Below, piece by piece: positions 12,071-23,419 of a stretch of DNA of 64,000 bases. Every line of letters starts with the position of its first letter. Position 1 is the stretch's first letter. A program made the position numbers and the translations under genes. Under the pieces are notes generated by a model. It worked only from the letters and a program-made list of their open reading frames with translations. It made no database searches and was not told the origin of the DNA. The stretch comes from Poecilobothrus nobilitatus (Eukaryota; Arthropoda; Insecta; Diptera; Dolichopodidae): positions 246,413,825 to 246,477,824 of the forward strand of contig OX352774.1 of NCBI GenBank assembly GCA_947095535.1, read 5' to 3'.

Positions 12071-14744
12071 TATAGTTTCCCTAAAGTTTTTTTTAGATTT
12101 CTTGAGCTTGGATTAATAATTGCGGCTTCTACAGTTTTCCTTTTCCAAACTTCGGATCATGGTTTTGGTTCACATTATTTCTTATTTTGAATGAAAGCAA
12201 TGTAGATATATTATATAAAAGCCCGGTAAATTAGAGTCATAACTTTTTACGAAAATTGTCTGTGAGTTACATAACGATTGAAATAATAAAAAAAGAAAAT
12301 ATTTGTAACGAATATTTATAGTACAACTCGTGCAAACAATATAAAATCATATAAACTTACTTGTGTGAACCAAAATATAAAATTTCGATAAATTCAAATA
12401 TAAACAAGAAAGAAAAAATTGCTTTTTTGACCTTATGCTTTATATCGCATTTTATATTATATTTTGTATTTTAATTCTTCTTGTCTTTAAGAAAAGGAGA
12501 GGTTGGCAGAGGTTGATCGACACAAAATTACGTTTCCAATTCGACTCGACCCCTCTCTTTTATTGATTCTGTTAAATTATTTTAAAACAAAAATATTTTT
12601 TTTTGAAATTAAACAGATTTAAGAGTTTTCTTTTTAAAATCCAGTATATGGTCGGAATTAATATATGAGAAATCTAAAACTTTAAATCTGTCTTTTGAAC
12701 AGTTTCTTTTTTTTTTATAAAAATATCTGGTAACTCTACTAACGTTTTAGCAATTAAATCACATATCTTAAATAATTTGTTCAAGGTTCTTTTTTTTTTT
12801 GTCCTTTCAATGTTCATTTAACAGTTAACAATCGATAACACCACAACAACAAAAAAATAATGGCACCGGTAATTACTGTAATATTATGATTCAACAAGAA
12901 AAAGATAAAATTAAAAACATTTTTTTTTATAATTTTGTTCTCCTTTATTTATCCTTTTTTTTATTTACAAAAACAAAAAATATTTTCAATCTTTGTAGAT
13001 TATTTTTGTTATTTTAATTGAAATTAAAATTTATTATTAAAAAGAGAACAAACAATAGTATAAAAAGTATAAAAATATTTTTGTTATCCATAAAGGATTA
13101 AAGTGTATGTTTAAATTTTACGATATCAGAGATTCAAAAATTATTTTAATTTAAAATTTTCTGCATTGATAAAAGAACAATTGGTCTGCCTTGTATTTTT
13201 TTCTTTTTGTTTTTTTTTTTTTTATAAATTCTATACATACTTTTATAATGAAAAATGCTCCATTGTTTTGATTTTGTTTTTACTGGTATCAAATTATGTC
13301 TCTGGCATATTCTTTAATATTATTTTTTGTACTGTTTAAAAAAAAAGGATAATAAAAAAAAAAAAATTCAGTATAGAATAAAGGATAATATAAATAAATT
13401 CAGTATAAAAAAAAAAAGGATCAGATTTGTTGTTATTATTATGAATTTTTTTTTTTTTTTTTTGAAGTGGAATAGGTTTTTATGTTAAGTGATATTAGTA
13501 CTGATAATTATGATTGTATTGTTCATGTTAGATACTAAACCATACATGAATACAGAAAAGGAATTGGATCACATTATATAAAAGTGTTTATAAACCTGTT
13601 TTATTATATTCTTGTATATAATATTTGAAAATAAAAATTAAATTGTGTTTAGTCATATGAAAAGATTACAGAGAATTTGTTAAGAGAATTTTTGCAGATA
13701 AACCAATTATTCTGTGTGGTTGAATTATTTTACAAATTAATTAATTTGTTTTTTTTTTTTTTTTTTAATAAATAAAAATATAAAAATAACAATTAAAAAT
13801 TATTTTAAAACAGAAGCTTTATTTTATTATTTTAGAATTTATTTTTTAAAGCGTTAAATTTAAATATTTTGAATATAAAAAAGAATTCATATACATAATA
13901 TGGGTTATATATGGCTTCGATTTTATAATTCTGGAGAAAATGTAGAAACCAACTAGTCTTTTTGTATTTCTAACAGAAACATTTTAAAACGATTACCTGT
14001 GAGTCTTTTTTTAATTCTGAAAGAACCACTGATTTTTGTTTATCCAATGCTAAAAATTTAAAGTTTTGATTTTATTGGTTTTTTTTTTTTAAAATTATAT
14101 CAGTTTAAATAGCGCAATTGTATATTAGAATTCTTAATTAGAAAAATTAATTAAATTCTTAACTCTCTGAACATATTGCATGCCTTTTTAAGGTGAAACA
14201 CGACGAAAAAATAAATTTAATGTAAACCTTATAATATATATTGAAAGTGGATTTAATTCAACTCTACATATAAAGAGATTATATAGGGATTTTTTTTTTT
14301 TTAAATTATTTTAATTTTATGAATTGCAATTATACAATATGTATATATATATGTATAAGATATAAAAAAAAATTTCATATATAACTATTAATAAAAGACT
14401 ATACAGGGGAAAAAATAAATAAATTTTTTAATTGACAGTTTTTTTGTAATTTATTGGTAATAAAAATCTTTCAGTATTCAATAATACTTAAATTATAATA
14501 AACATATAATAGGAAAATTAGCATTACATTTTTTGAATGGCAAATGTTTGTTTCAAAAAGAAAAAAAAAAAACAAAATAAAATTGAAGGACTTCTTTCTT
14601 TTTTCCTTTCACATATCAAAAGTATAGATGGAAAGCATAGTAATAGTAAAAAAAATTATGTTAAAAAACAGATGATATCTAAAATTCTGTATTTTTGGCT
14701 TCTTCAATTATTTCCTTTTATTTCGTTTGGATTTTTTTTTCATC
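12071..14744. other. AT-rich non-coding stretch
   Basis: No gene is supported. Long poly-T and poly-A tracts dominate. A short less A+T-rich patch at 12,485-12,560 has partly complementary GGAGAGG and CCTCTC blocks. Nothing else is recognisable. Confidence 0.5.
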
Positions 14745-14965
14745 TAAGGTAAACGAGAAGCTTCCAAAGACACCAAGAATATTCACTTGGCTGCAATGTA
14801 GTGTCACATTCTAACTGATTAAAACGATCGTTAGACAATATACTGGGATGAAATAAAAATGAAATATACAATATACTGAGGTGGCAGTTTATGGGCTTGA
14901 AAGTAGGAATAGAAGAGGATAGGACAAAATCTGGAAACATTGAATTGGGAGTGGGATTGTAAGGA
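14735..14965 (-). mobile_element. LINE-type 3' end (LINE-C subfamily), copy 1
   Basis: The minus strand ends CTTGGTGTCTTTGGAAGCTTCTCGTTTACCTTAGATGAAAA, read 3' to an unrecognised untranslated region. It aligns with 16,916-17,122 (CCCACTCCCAAT-like start; GGATGAAA and CAATATACTG blocks) and, at the A-tailed end, with LINE-B. The open reading frame across it reflects low stop density, not a recognisable protein. Confidence 0.5.
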
Positions 14966-16915
14966 AACAATTAATGTTATTAATATCCGCGTATTATGTT
15001 ATTAATATTTTGCCATCAATAACGATAGCCATCAACAGTTACAACATGCAGTAGTATATAACACGTTCTTATATGATATAATGGGGTTTGTTACATATCT
15101 TACATTTCCTTTAACCCCACTGTCACTGTAGCAGCTTATTAATATTTGTATTAATTATTAATATTATGATTATTTAATACATAGTAAGGGCATCAGGGCA
15201 TCCATCAGTTTTGGGTTGCAGTTTTTATATTTCATTTTGTTAAATTGATATCTACCTTTTTTCATATAAGCCGGTGCTCTTTACCTCTTTTTATAATTGT
15301 AACTTAGTCGTTACTATTTATAACCCACGTTATATATATAGTTGAAAGATTTAACAATATATATTAAATATTCTATTTTAAAAGAACATAATTTTTTGTT
15401 TTGTTTAAATTTAAAAAAAAGAAACGATGTCTAAGAGCCGATATCTTAGTTAGGTAATCGAATTTTAATTATTTTTTTTTTAAATTTTTAAGAGTTTAGT
15501 TAAAACATATAAACTAATATTAATATGTATTATAAGAACTGTTGACTATATCTATTCTTTTTCCTTTTAATTTACGCTTATAAAATAAACAGTTTCTTTA
15601 CTATATGAAAGTACAAGTTAAAGTTAATAGGATATCACTCCCGTTTTATTTATATTTATATATTTGCTTTTTTTTTTTTTTTTTTTGGGAATCGTTCCTC
15701 AGACCACAAAACAACTTTAAATTAAATCCAAAACAAATAAATAGTTAAAGTAAAAAATAAAAAAAAAATTTGGCTACTTTATTGGTCATGGTCCAGTCAT
15801 TATCATATAGATAATATAGTTTACTATACAATATCAATAATAGTACGGTAATAGTTCATAAATGATAATACTAAAAAGTATTTTCTTTTTTTTTTTTGTA
15901 AAATAACATAAAAGGACATTTATTGTTCGCTTGAGTGAATATCTATTTATGGTCATTATTTGGTTACAATATTTTTGTTCATTTTTTCTAGTAAATTAAC
16001 CAACAAAACAATAAAAAAGAAAAAACCCACTTCTGAGGGCTTTTTACCATGGAATTTCAATCAGAAAAAAATTAATGAAAACTATAAGGGGAGTTTTTTT
16101 TTTGTTTTTATTTTTACAATCCTGATGACAATGAGCTACTATATTTGATTATATTTGACAAGGATGACATGGTTTTTATAGTACAAACAAATATAAAATT
16201 TTATGTAAAGTGTGGATGTCCTACGTTTTATTTTTAGTTTTGAACTTAGACGATAATAGAAAATTTATCTTCAAATTGTATATTGTTATTAATTTATTCA
16301 CAAAAAAAAAAAAAAAAAAAAAAACAAAATACCTAATTACAAATGGCCGTTTATCATATAAAAAGTCATTATTACGGTTACGGATATATACGTTTAATAT
16401 CTTTTTAAAAATCATTTCGATTTGATTCTTAATGTGTTGTACAATTAATATTCTAACAATTTTCTTTCCTTTCTTTTCGTTTTTTTTATTTTGTTTTGTT
16501 TTTTATATGATGATCATTAATTCACTATTAATTTGTGGTTATTTTTTTTTGATGTTTGTTCGAAAAAAAAAAAAAAATGTATGTGTATCTATAGAAAGTG
16601 GAAAGTGTGTTTAAATAAGATAATTTAATAGATAGTATAGTTATTATTATTAGTATACTATTGTTTTTTACAATTTTGTTTTTCTATTTTGATTGAAAAG
16701 ATAAATTTATAGGTTGTTTCTTTTGTTAAATATATGTATATATAATATGGAGATTCTTTTGTTAAAAATTATACTATAAATTTTTTTTTTTTTAGAATAA
16801 TAAATAAATATTTTCGATTTTCTGACCAACGGCTTTTTTATATTTGAGATAAAAATTTGTAAGTGTTGTAACCGCTATAGTCATTGTTATCAAAATAGTA
16901 ATAATAATAGGCGGA
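14966..16915. other. AT-rich non-coding stretch
   Basis: Nothing gene-like is seen. It contains an A20-type homopolymer at about 16,303-16,324 and long T-tracts. Confidence 0.5.
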
Positions 16916-17132
16916 TTCATTTTTTCCTTAAATTCCCACTCCCAATTTAAAGTTTCGCCAGTCTATTTCCTATCCTTACTCCTTAGCCAATATACTGGGT
17001 TATCTGATAAGGGTTTCATCCCATTATATTGGTTAAAGGGGGAGGTGGGATTAGTCAGTAACAATCTGACACTATCAAGAGGAAATTCTTGGTGTCTTCG
17101 GAAGATTCCCACCTCCCTTAGAAAAAAAAAAA
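16916..17132 (+). mobile_element. LINE-type 3' end (LINE-C subfamily), copy 2
   Basis: It is homologous to the minus strand of 14,735-14,965. It runs from TTCCCACTCCCAATTTAAAG through CCAATATACTGGG and TTCATCCCATTATATTGG to GAAATTCTTGGTGTCTTCGG, then GATTCCCACCTCCCTTAG and an A12 tail (17,121-17,132). A 3' poly-A tail and copies in both orientations fit a retroposed element. The tail end resembles LINE-B (TTGGTGACTTTCG before the A-tail), so they are probably related families. Confidence 0.6.
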
Positions 17133-17279
17133 ATAGTTTAATATTATTTTTGACTTTAGATACTAAATTTTTATGTATTGTATTATAAAATGTATATACA
17201 ATATTTTTTACAGCTTCTTTGAATATTAATAGTTAGTTAATAGAATTAAATTAAATGAAATTGCAATTTTAAATAAAGG

Positions 17280-17720
17280 AACTGAAACAAGGCAGAATGT
17301 AAACCAAAGGTTTTTAAAGACCCACCGTTTCGAAAATATAATACAAACTGTTTAAAATTGTGACATGCACCAAAATTTGTAATTTTTTTTTTTTTGAGGA
17401 TTTATATATGTATTGGAATATTATATATAAGAAAAAATGTTAAAAATAAATAGACACTTTTTTTAATTTTCTCTACAAAAACTCTACATAATTAAGAAAA
17501 CACTTAATACATTTAACATCACAATGTTGAAACTTCAATTTTTACCTTTTTATTTTGAAAAAAATTACATCGGTGTTTAAGTTACAGGTGTGTAAAAATA
17601 AAAAATTTTCAATTTTTGTGCCCTAATACAGCTCTAAAACAGGGGATGGTTTTCTGAGGAAATTTGTACTAACTGTAAAAGTTGTTCGTTCGCCCTAATT
17701 TAAAAGAGAATTTACTCAAT
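17280..17720 (-). repeat. Dispersed repeat (Rep-4), copy 2
   Basis: Read on the minus strand it has the same ordered blocks as 10,373-10,710, including CCCTGTTTTAGA, AAAATTGAAAAT, CACCTGTAACTTA and AAATTTTGGTGCATGTCAC. Divergence is high and there is extra A/T-rich sequence in the middle. Confidence 0.5.
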
Positions 17721-18095
17721 TAATAAATCAATTAACTTTTGCCTATGAGATGTTATGCGAAGTGCATAAATAGAATTTTCTTAAATGTCTTTTTACGCGC
17801 AATGCCTTTTTAAAAAATGGATTTATGCTAATTGTTATAATTCCAATTTTTACATATACTCTAGAACTAGTATATATAAATGCATTCGCCATTAAATGCA
17901 ATTATTATTAACAAAATAACTACGAGGACCTCAAAACTTTTTAGAAGATTTTTTCTGATATTAATGGATTCCTCTTTAATTTAATTATTAATTATATATA
18001 AATATTTAAAAAGGGCTTATTTTTATCTTTCGTGGTGCGATCTCTTTATGTAAACTAAAGGATACAAAAAAAAGGATTATTCCATTAAAAATTTA
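17721..18095. other. AT-rich non-coding stretch
   Basis: Nothing recognisable beyond A/T-rich low-complexity DNA. Confidence 0.5.
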
Positions 18096-18580
18096 ATTTT
18101 TTTTTTTTACGAGGATTGGTGGAAAACTCGAAAGTCACCAAGAGGAACTACACGTGGTTCCTCAGGATAGTGCTGGACTTTAACCAACCAAAACCACCCC
18201 CTTTTAAAACCAAACTTTAGGATGGAATCTTTAATACAAATGTGCAGTTTGGTTTTGATGATAGGGATGTGTGAAAGATGATTGGGGAAATTGGAATCGG
18301 GAAATTTGGGATTATGGGGGATAGGTAGGAAAATTTGGAGGGATATTTTGAAGAAAGATGTTAATGTTTTTCTTAAACTTAAGTAAATCGTACACATATG
18401 AATTACCAACTTTAGACAACACATGTGATGGTATATGGTTCCACAAACGGGACGTGCGCATAACAAACAAATTGCCATAATCCGTATTTCACCATTTTGA
18501 TAACTCTACATGATAGGGATGAGCTTCCGTTGCACTGTTCGCTTGTCCGTTTGAGTGGAGGCATTAATTGTTTTATTTCT
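18096..18580 (-). pseudogene. LINE fragment (LINE-B): ORF2 C terminus, 3' UTR and poly-A
   Basis: On the minus strand, 18,312-18,580 translates as ATEAHPYHVELSKW, a stop, then RTSRLWNHIPSHVLS and FKKNINIFL, ending at a stop at 18,312. The pattern S/A-HPY...RT-x-R-LWN-x-IP...FK-x-NIN-x-F is the well-known C terminus of reverse transcriptases of Jockey/CR1-like LINEs. About 200 bp of 3' UTR follow, with a GAGGAAC/GTTCCTC hairpin, then CCACCAATCCTCGT and a poly-A tail (T-run at 18,096-18,108 on the plus strand). The internal stop and the missing upstream RT make it a 5'-truncated dead copy. Confidence 0.7.
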
Positions 18581-20824
18581 TTAGAACAAGTGTTAATCCC
18601 TACGTTGATAATTTTGAATGTTTTTTCAATAAACTTAATTTTTTTTAATATAGAGTGAATTTAATCCAATAGTTAAATTATTTTAAGATTATACGCTTCC
18701 TCAAAATATTATTTTTATTTTTCCCTAATCTAAACCAAAATAATTATCTTAATATTTTTTGTATATTTAAAATCCTAAACATGTTTTTTAGAATCATTGT
18801 TCAATGTATTTTTAATTCTTTCGAACTAAAAAAAAATCTTTTCCTTGTTATTCCAACAATTTCTGTGTTCAAGGTTCTTTTTCTTTACAAAAATAAAATA
18901 AAAAAAAAAAACCTTATATCTCCAAGAAAATCTCCAAAAAAAATTTTTTTTTACATTTTAAAGACAAGCAAAAAAAAGGAGAACAAGAAAATATCAAACG
19001 AACCATCAGACAAACACATGGGGAACAGAATAAAATTTCTCAAATAATACAAAAGTATTGACATTGACGAGATCGTCTTCTTTTGATGAGCCCATTTCAA
19101 TTTAAATCTTATTCAATTGTTCATTTCGATGTTTTTATTATTTGTTTTGTTATTTTTTTCATTTGCCGTGTTTAATTTAACAATTGTCTGTTTTTAGACT
19201 TCTGAATTCTTTTTAAAAACCAAAAAATAAAAAAAAACCAAACCTTTAAATGGAGAAGAAAAAAAAAAATAAATAAAGAAGGAGAAAATATAGATGCATG
19301 CTACAAACAAATATTGAAATTTACGTTAAAACTCACCTTAACACAGATCGAATTTCACGCGTGCATTACACAAAAAGTGTGCCAAACGGTGTGCTCAAGC
19401 ATTCTGAATGATTTTTTTTTTTTTTTTTACTGAATAAAATTTTAAATACACATGCATACATACAAGTATATATTATTTCTGAAAGGATCATTTTTGCGCA
19501 ATCCACAACACAAAAAAAATTTCAATACTGTATATTATTCTTTCTATAGATACCAGACCAGAAAAAATAAAAATTTAAAGGTAAAATGAAAGTAAAATAA
19601 AAAAATAAAAAAAAAAAGTTAATGTTAAGGTAAAAACTTAAAGGTAAAGATACATACACACTTCATATTTTAATCATTTTTTATTTATTTATGTATTTAT
19701 TTTTTTTTGTTTTTCTGAAATATTATCTGTATGGTCCCTAATGTGTTTAGATTGGATTTTAAAACTATGTGTTTTGGAGGGATGAGATAACAACGAGGGG
19801 AAAAACGATTCACGCTAAACCTTTTTAAGTTTTAAAGACGCGATTTTTTTTTTGTTTTGTTTTGTTTTGTTTTGTACATTTTTCAAGAGGGATAGAACAC
19901 TAACGATCATCATCGTTATAATGATCGTAGCTATACAATATTAATATCGTCAGGTATAAAAAATGTATATTATTGAAATTGAGCAAAAATGCCATCTGCT
20001 ATTATGAATAGTTTTTTGATGATCTTTTTGTTTTTTTGGTTTTGTTTTTATTGTAATTTTAATTTTGTAATTTTTTTCTTTTTTTTTTTTTACTTTTAAA
20101 TATTTTAATGATGAGTAAAAATTATTGCAAAAATACTCGTAGCTGTTACATATATAATATAGTTCTTTAGTTAAATGAAATTGCGAATTTTTGAATATAG
20201 AAAAGAACGGAGAACTTCAAGGATTCTTTTAATACATATTATAATTTTAAAAATATTTATGGAATCTAGAAATTTGTTTTAATTTTTTTTTTTAATTACT
20301 TTAGTTGAATTTAATTTTAAAGAATGTTAAATGCTGCTTAAACATGACATTAAATTTTAATTTTTTATGGAAGAGTGATTTTAATATATTTAAAAAAAAG
20401 TTTAAGAACGTTTGGGTTGGATGTCAATTGTTGGGTTTAGGATATATTTTATATGTTTTAAATTAATGGAAGTATATTTACAATAATTGTGTTTATATAA
20501 TAATGTAAAATATTGTGTAAAAGATATTTCTTAATATTTTTGTTTTATATTTTGTACTGGTAGTTTATGTATATATATACATTATACCAACACATTTGAC
20601 GATATTGGTTTTTTCTTCACAAAGTATACGGTTTATTCACCATTCATTTTATTTTGTGATCAAATTATAAACTTCTTTGACTTTATTAATAAAAACTACC
20701 TATAAATATATATCTATATATTTTAGATTATTTAAATCGTTTAGTTCTCTCTATCACGCATGTTCAAACTAAAAACAACAGAACTACCATATCGTTAAAT
20801 AAAAATTAACATTTTTATTAGTCA
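18581..20824. other. AT-rich non-coding stretch
   Basis: No gene is supported. It contains a (TTTTG)n microsatellite at 19,844-19,875, an imperfect inverted repeat around CGATCATCATCG near 19,903-19,928, and a less A+T-rich island at 19,337-19,420 that ends in a minus-strand splice-donor-like sequence (see findings). Confidence 0.5.
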
Positions 20825-21190
20825 ACATTATTTTTTATTTTCACATTTTCTCTCCTATAAACTTCAGTTTCTGAAATCATTATTTTCACTAAGCCATTGA
20901 TTTCTCGGCTGTAACTATATTATACAAGTCTATGAAACATAACTATTTTTATTTGTGCGCCATCTATTATCTTATACAATAATTTCTTTTATTTTATTTT
21001 ATTATATTTTACGATATGACATTAAATATAAAATGTATGTATATATATATATATACTTATATTTTATTTTAATTTTATAAAAAAAAAATCTATACCATTT
21101 TTTAATGGACCAAGTCGAATTTTGAAACCGATGCATTTCAAATGAAAGGTTTGTGTCTTAACTACTATACAGCAATGCTTGGATAGTCAA
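20825..21190 (-). mobile_element. SINE-2 copy 1 (diverged tRNA-like SINE)
   Basis: On the minus strand the head has TATAGTAGTTAAGACAC, resembling box A, and CGGTTTCAAAATTCGAC, resembling box B about 40 bp later. An A/T-rich body, the motif GATAATAGATGGCGCAC, a TTCATA-type segment and an A/T-rich tail follow. The same blocks in the same order are at 52,640-52,930 on the plus strand. The box matches are imperfect, so tRNA ancestry is an inference. Confidence 0.5.
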
Positions 21191-21954
21191 CATAATTCTT
21201 ATTTATAATTATAATTTTAAATTTTATTTTAAAATATTTTAGTCATATTAATAAGTACCTGGTATAATAAAACTTTCTACTGAGTTAATAACTTAACTGT
21301 TCAGAATACATAGTTATATAAAATTAGGTCAAAGCGTTGATTAAGATTGTATTTTTTTTTTTGTATATTTGTACTTCTGTTATATTTAAATTAAGTTTTA
21401 GTTCTTTTTAACTTATGCTAATTTTATTATCTAATCTAAAGCATTCATTTTGATGTATATATTTGCTTGATAAAAGTTTTAAATCCAATTAATTTTTATA
21501 TGATCATGGGTCTAAATTCTTATTTTGAAATAACCTATATCAAATTATACATCTTTATAAATAAAATATTAAGTTGTTGTTTTCATATTTAAATTTTATT
21601 ATGATATTTTTGTTTTTCTCCATAAATTATTTATTAATTAATAAAATCAATACTTTTACTTTTCACATCATGAATAATATAGAATATATGAATGAAATTT
21701 AGTTTCCCTAGATGTAAATAAAAGATACTTTCAAGTTAAAAATTTAAAATTAACTGGAGTTTTTTTGAACTGGAGTTTAATTATAGCTAAGCCATATGTA
21801 AAGTCATTATTATATTTAATATTTCTTAAAAGAATATTTGATATTTTTTCTTAATCAAAGCATTAGTCTCCTCTGCTCATTCTTTGAAATAAATATAAAA
21901 TGAAAGAATTAGAGATCATTCTAAAAGAGATTATTTTGTTTTTTCTTTTTTGAA
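21191..21954. other. AT-rich non-coding stretch
   Basis: Nothing recognisable. Confidence 0.5.
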
Positions 21955-22200
21955 AGGAAGGTGAAAATCTTCAAAAGACACCAACAAATCTTGAACAAGT
22001 TTTTGCCTTTGTTGTACGAAATTTTTACTAACTAAAGTCATCTCACGCTGGTAGACAGAAAGCCATATTTATATTGCGCTAAATATTTAACTTTTTGCGC
22101 ATTATAGTGGGTGAAGAGTAAGGAAAGTAATACGAAGGTTTTTATTACTTAAGGAGTAGGATTATATGGGAACCTTCCTAAAAGAAAGTTTAGTTCTTTC
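21955..22200 (-). mobile_element. Degenerate LINE-C-like 3' end, copy 3
   Basis: The minus strand contains GGTGTCTTTTGAAGATTTTC and CACCTTCC, then an A-rich stretch, matching the tail of the copies at 14,735 and 16,916. A TAAGGAGTAGGAT block further along also matches. The rest is strongly diverged. Confidence 0.35.
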
Positions 22201-23305
22201 TTAAATTTTTGAAAGAGAAGATTAAAAGAGAAGTATAGTTCTTTTTTTTTTAGTTCAATTTTTGCAAATCATACAAATTGGAAAACATTTATTATGATAA
22301 ATGTGTACCATAATTTAGAATTGCATGTTATGAACAAGTATCTATATATTTAAGAGTTCTTGTTTAAATAGGTTCTACTGTATTCAAATGAAAGTGAACC
22401 ATGAAATTAGTTTTATGTGCTGTTAGAAGGGTTGAAGTTTTGGTATAATACTCTAAAATTCATGGCAAGAGTCTGAAAGATAATTATAGAAGAGGTAGGT
22501 AGGTCTAAAATTTCGGCGTTAACTTAAAAACACAAAGTCTTTTGTGATATTATTATTATTATTAATGATTCGAATAGGTTTCTGAAGAGCGATACTGGAT
22601 CACCAGCAAATATATAAGAATTATATTCAAGTTTTGATGAAATATAATATAAGCTTTAAATATTTGAATAAGATCTGAAAATGTAATGTATTTTTTACTC
22701 CTCCTTTAAGATAGATTCATCTTAATTTCATATAATACCTGTAGAGCTATTTATTTTATATTACCCTTTAATGTACCAATTTAGATTATTTAATCAAGAA
22801 TATAACAATTTAGACAAAAATCAAGAAAATCTATGGCATTTTGAATCTTCCAACTATTCAATGGATAATCTTATCTTATTATTACATATTTTATTTCACT
22901 TCTTTATATTATTATTATATTCACTAATTAATTTAGAGTGGTTTTCTTTTTGTTTATTTTTTTTTCATCTCTTAAGTTTTACTTTTAATTTCATTTACAT
23001 ATAGTCACACTAGGTCATACCATCTGATCACTGTCAACACCAGCCAAGAAAATAAAAACAAAACGGAAAATATAGAAAGATAAAAATTTTAAATTAAATA
23101 TAAATACTGGAAATTTCCATTTCTCGTATTTGATTCGGACTCCTAAAAAAAAAAACGATAATAAAAATACGAAATAAGAAAACAAAACAGAAAACAGAAG
23201 ACAGAAGACCGATAAAAATTCATAATTCGAAAGTAAATAATAAAAAAAAAATAAAAAAGAAAGGTAATTTCTTTTCTCCCAACATTCTTCCATTAACATA
23301 TCAAG
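22201..23305. other. AT-rich intergenic DNA upstream of the esterase-like gene
   Basis: No gene is recognisable. A 77-codon frame at 22,771-23,004 is hydrophobic and Asn-rich but has no family features, and the A/T bias alone can explain it. Confidence 0.45.
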
Positions 23306-23309
23306 TTCA

Positions 23310-23342
23310 TATAAAAACTCTCCAAAACTTTTAATTTCAGTC
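23310..23342 (+). promoter_or_regulatory. Core promoter of the esterase-like gene (TATA and initiator)
   Basis: TATAAAAA at 23,310-23,317 is followed by TCAGTC at 23,337-23,342, a perfect match to the arthropod initiator TCAKTY. The initiator A (23,339) lies 29 bp after the first T of the TATA box, the classical RNA polymerase II spacing. Transcription from it would give an 81-nt 5' leader before the ATG at 23,420. TTTCAG is also splice-acceptor-like, so an upstream non-coding exon is the main alternative. Confidence 0.55.
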
Positions 23343-23381
23343 TTTACGTAAAATTTCAATTGAAAATAAACTAATAAATAA

Positions 23382-23393
23382 ATGACGGATTAA
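23382..23393 (+). other. Three-codon upstream ORF in the 5' leader
   Basis: ATG ACG GAT TAA (Met-Thr-Asp-stop) lies 27 nt upstream of the main start codon, inside the predicted leader. A minimal uORF this close can lower translation of the downstream frame. Whether it is used is unknown. Confidence 0.35.
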
Positions 23394-23419
23394 TCGCGGA
23401 AATTCGTACGGCAAAAAAA

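Noticed and set aside
23015..23359. 114-codon minus-strand frame over the promoter region
   Set aside because: It is rich in Phe, Leu and Ser from A-rich leader and upstream DNA and overlaps the plus-strand promoter. Nothing supports a gene.
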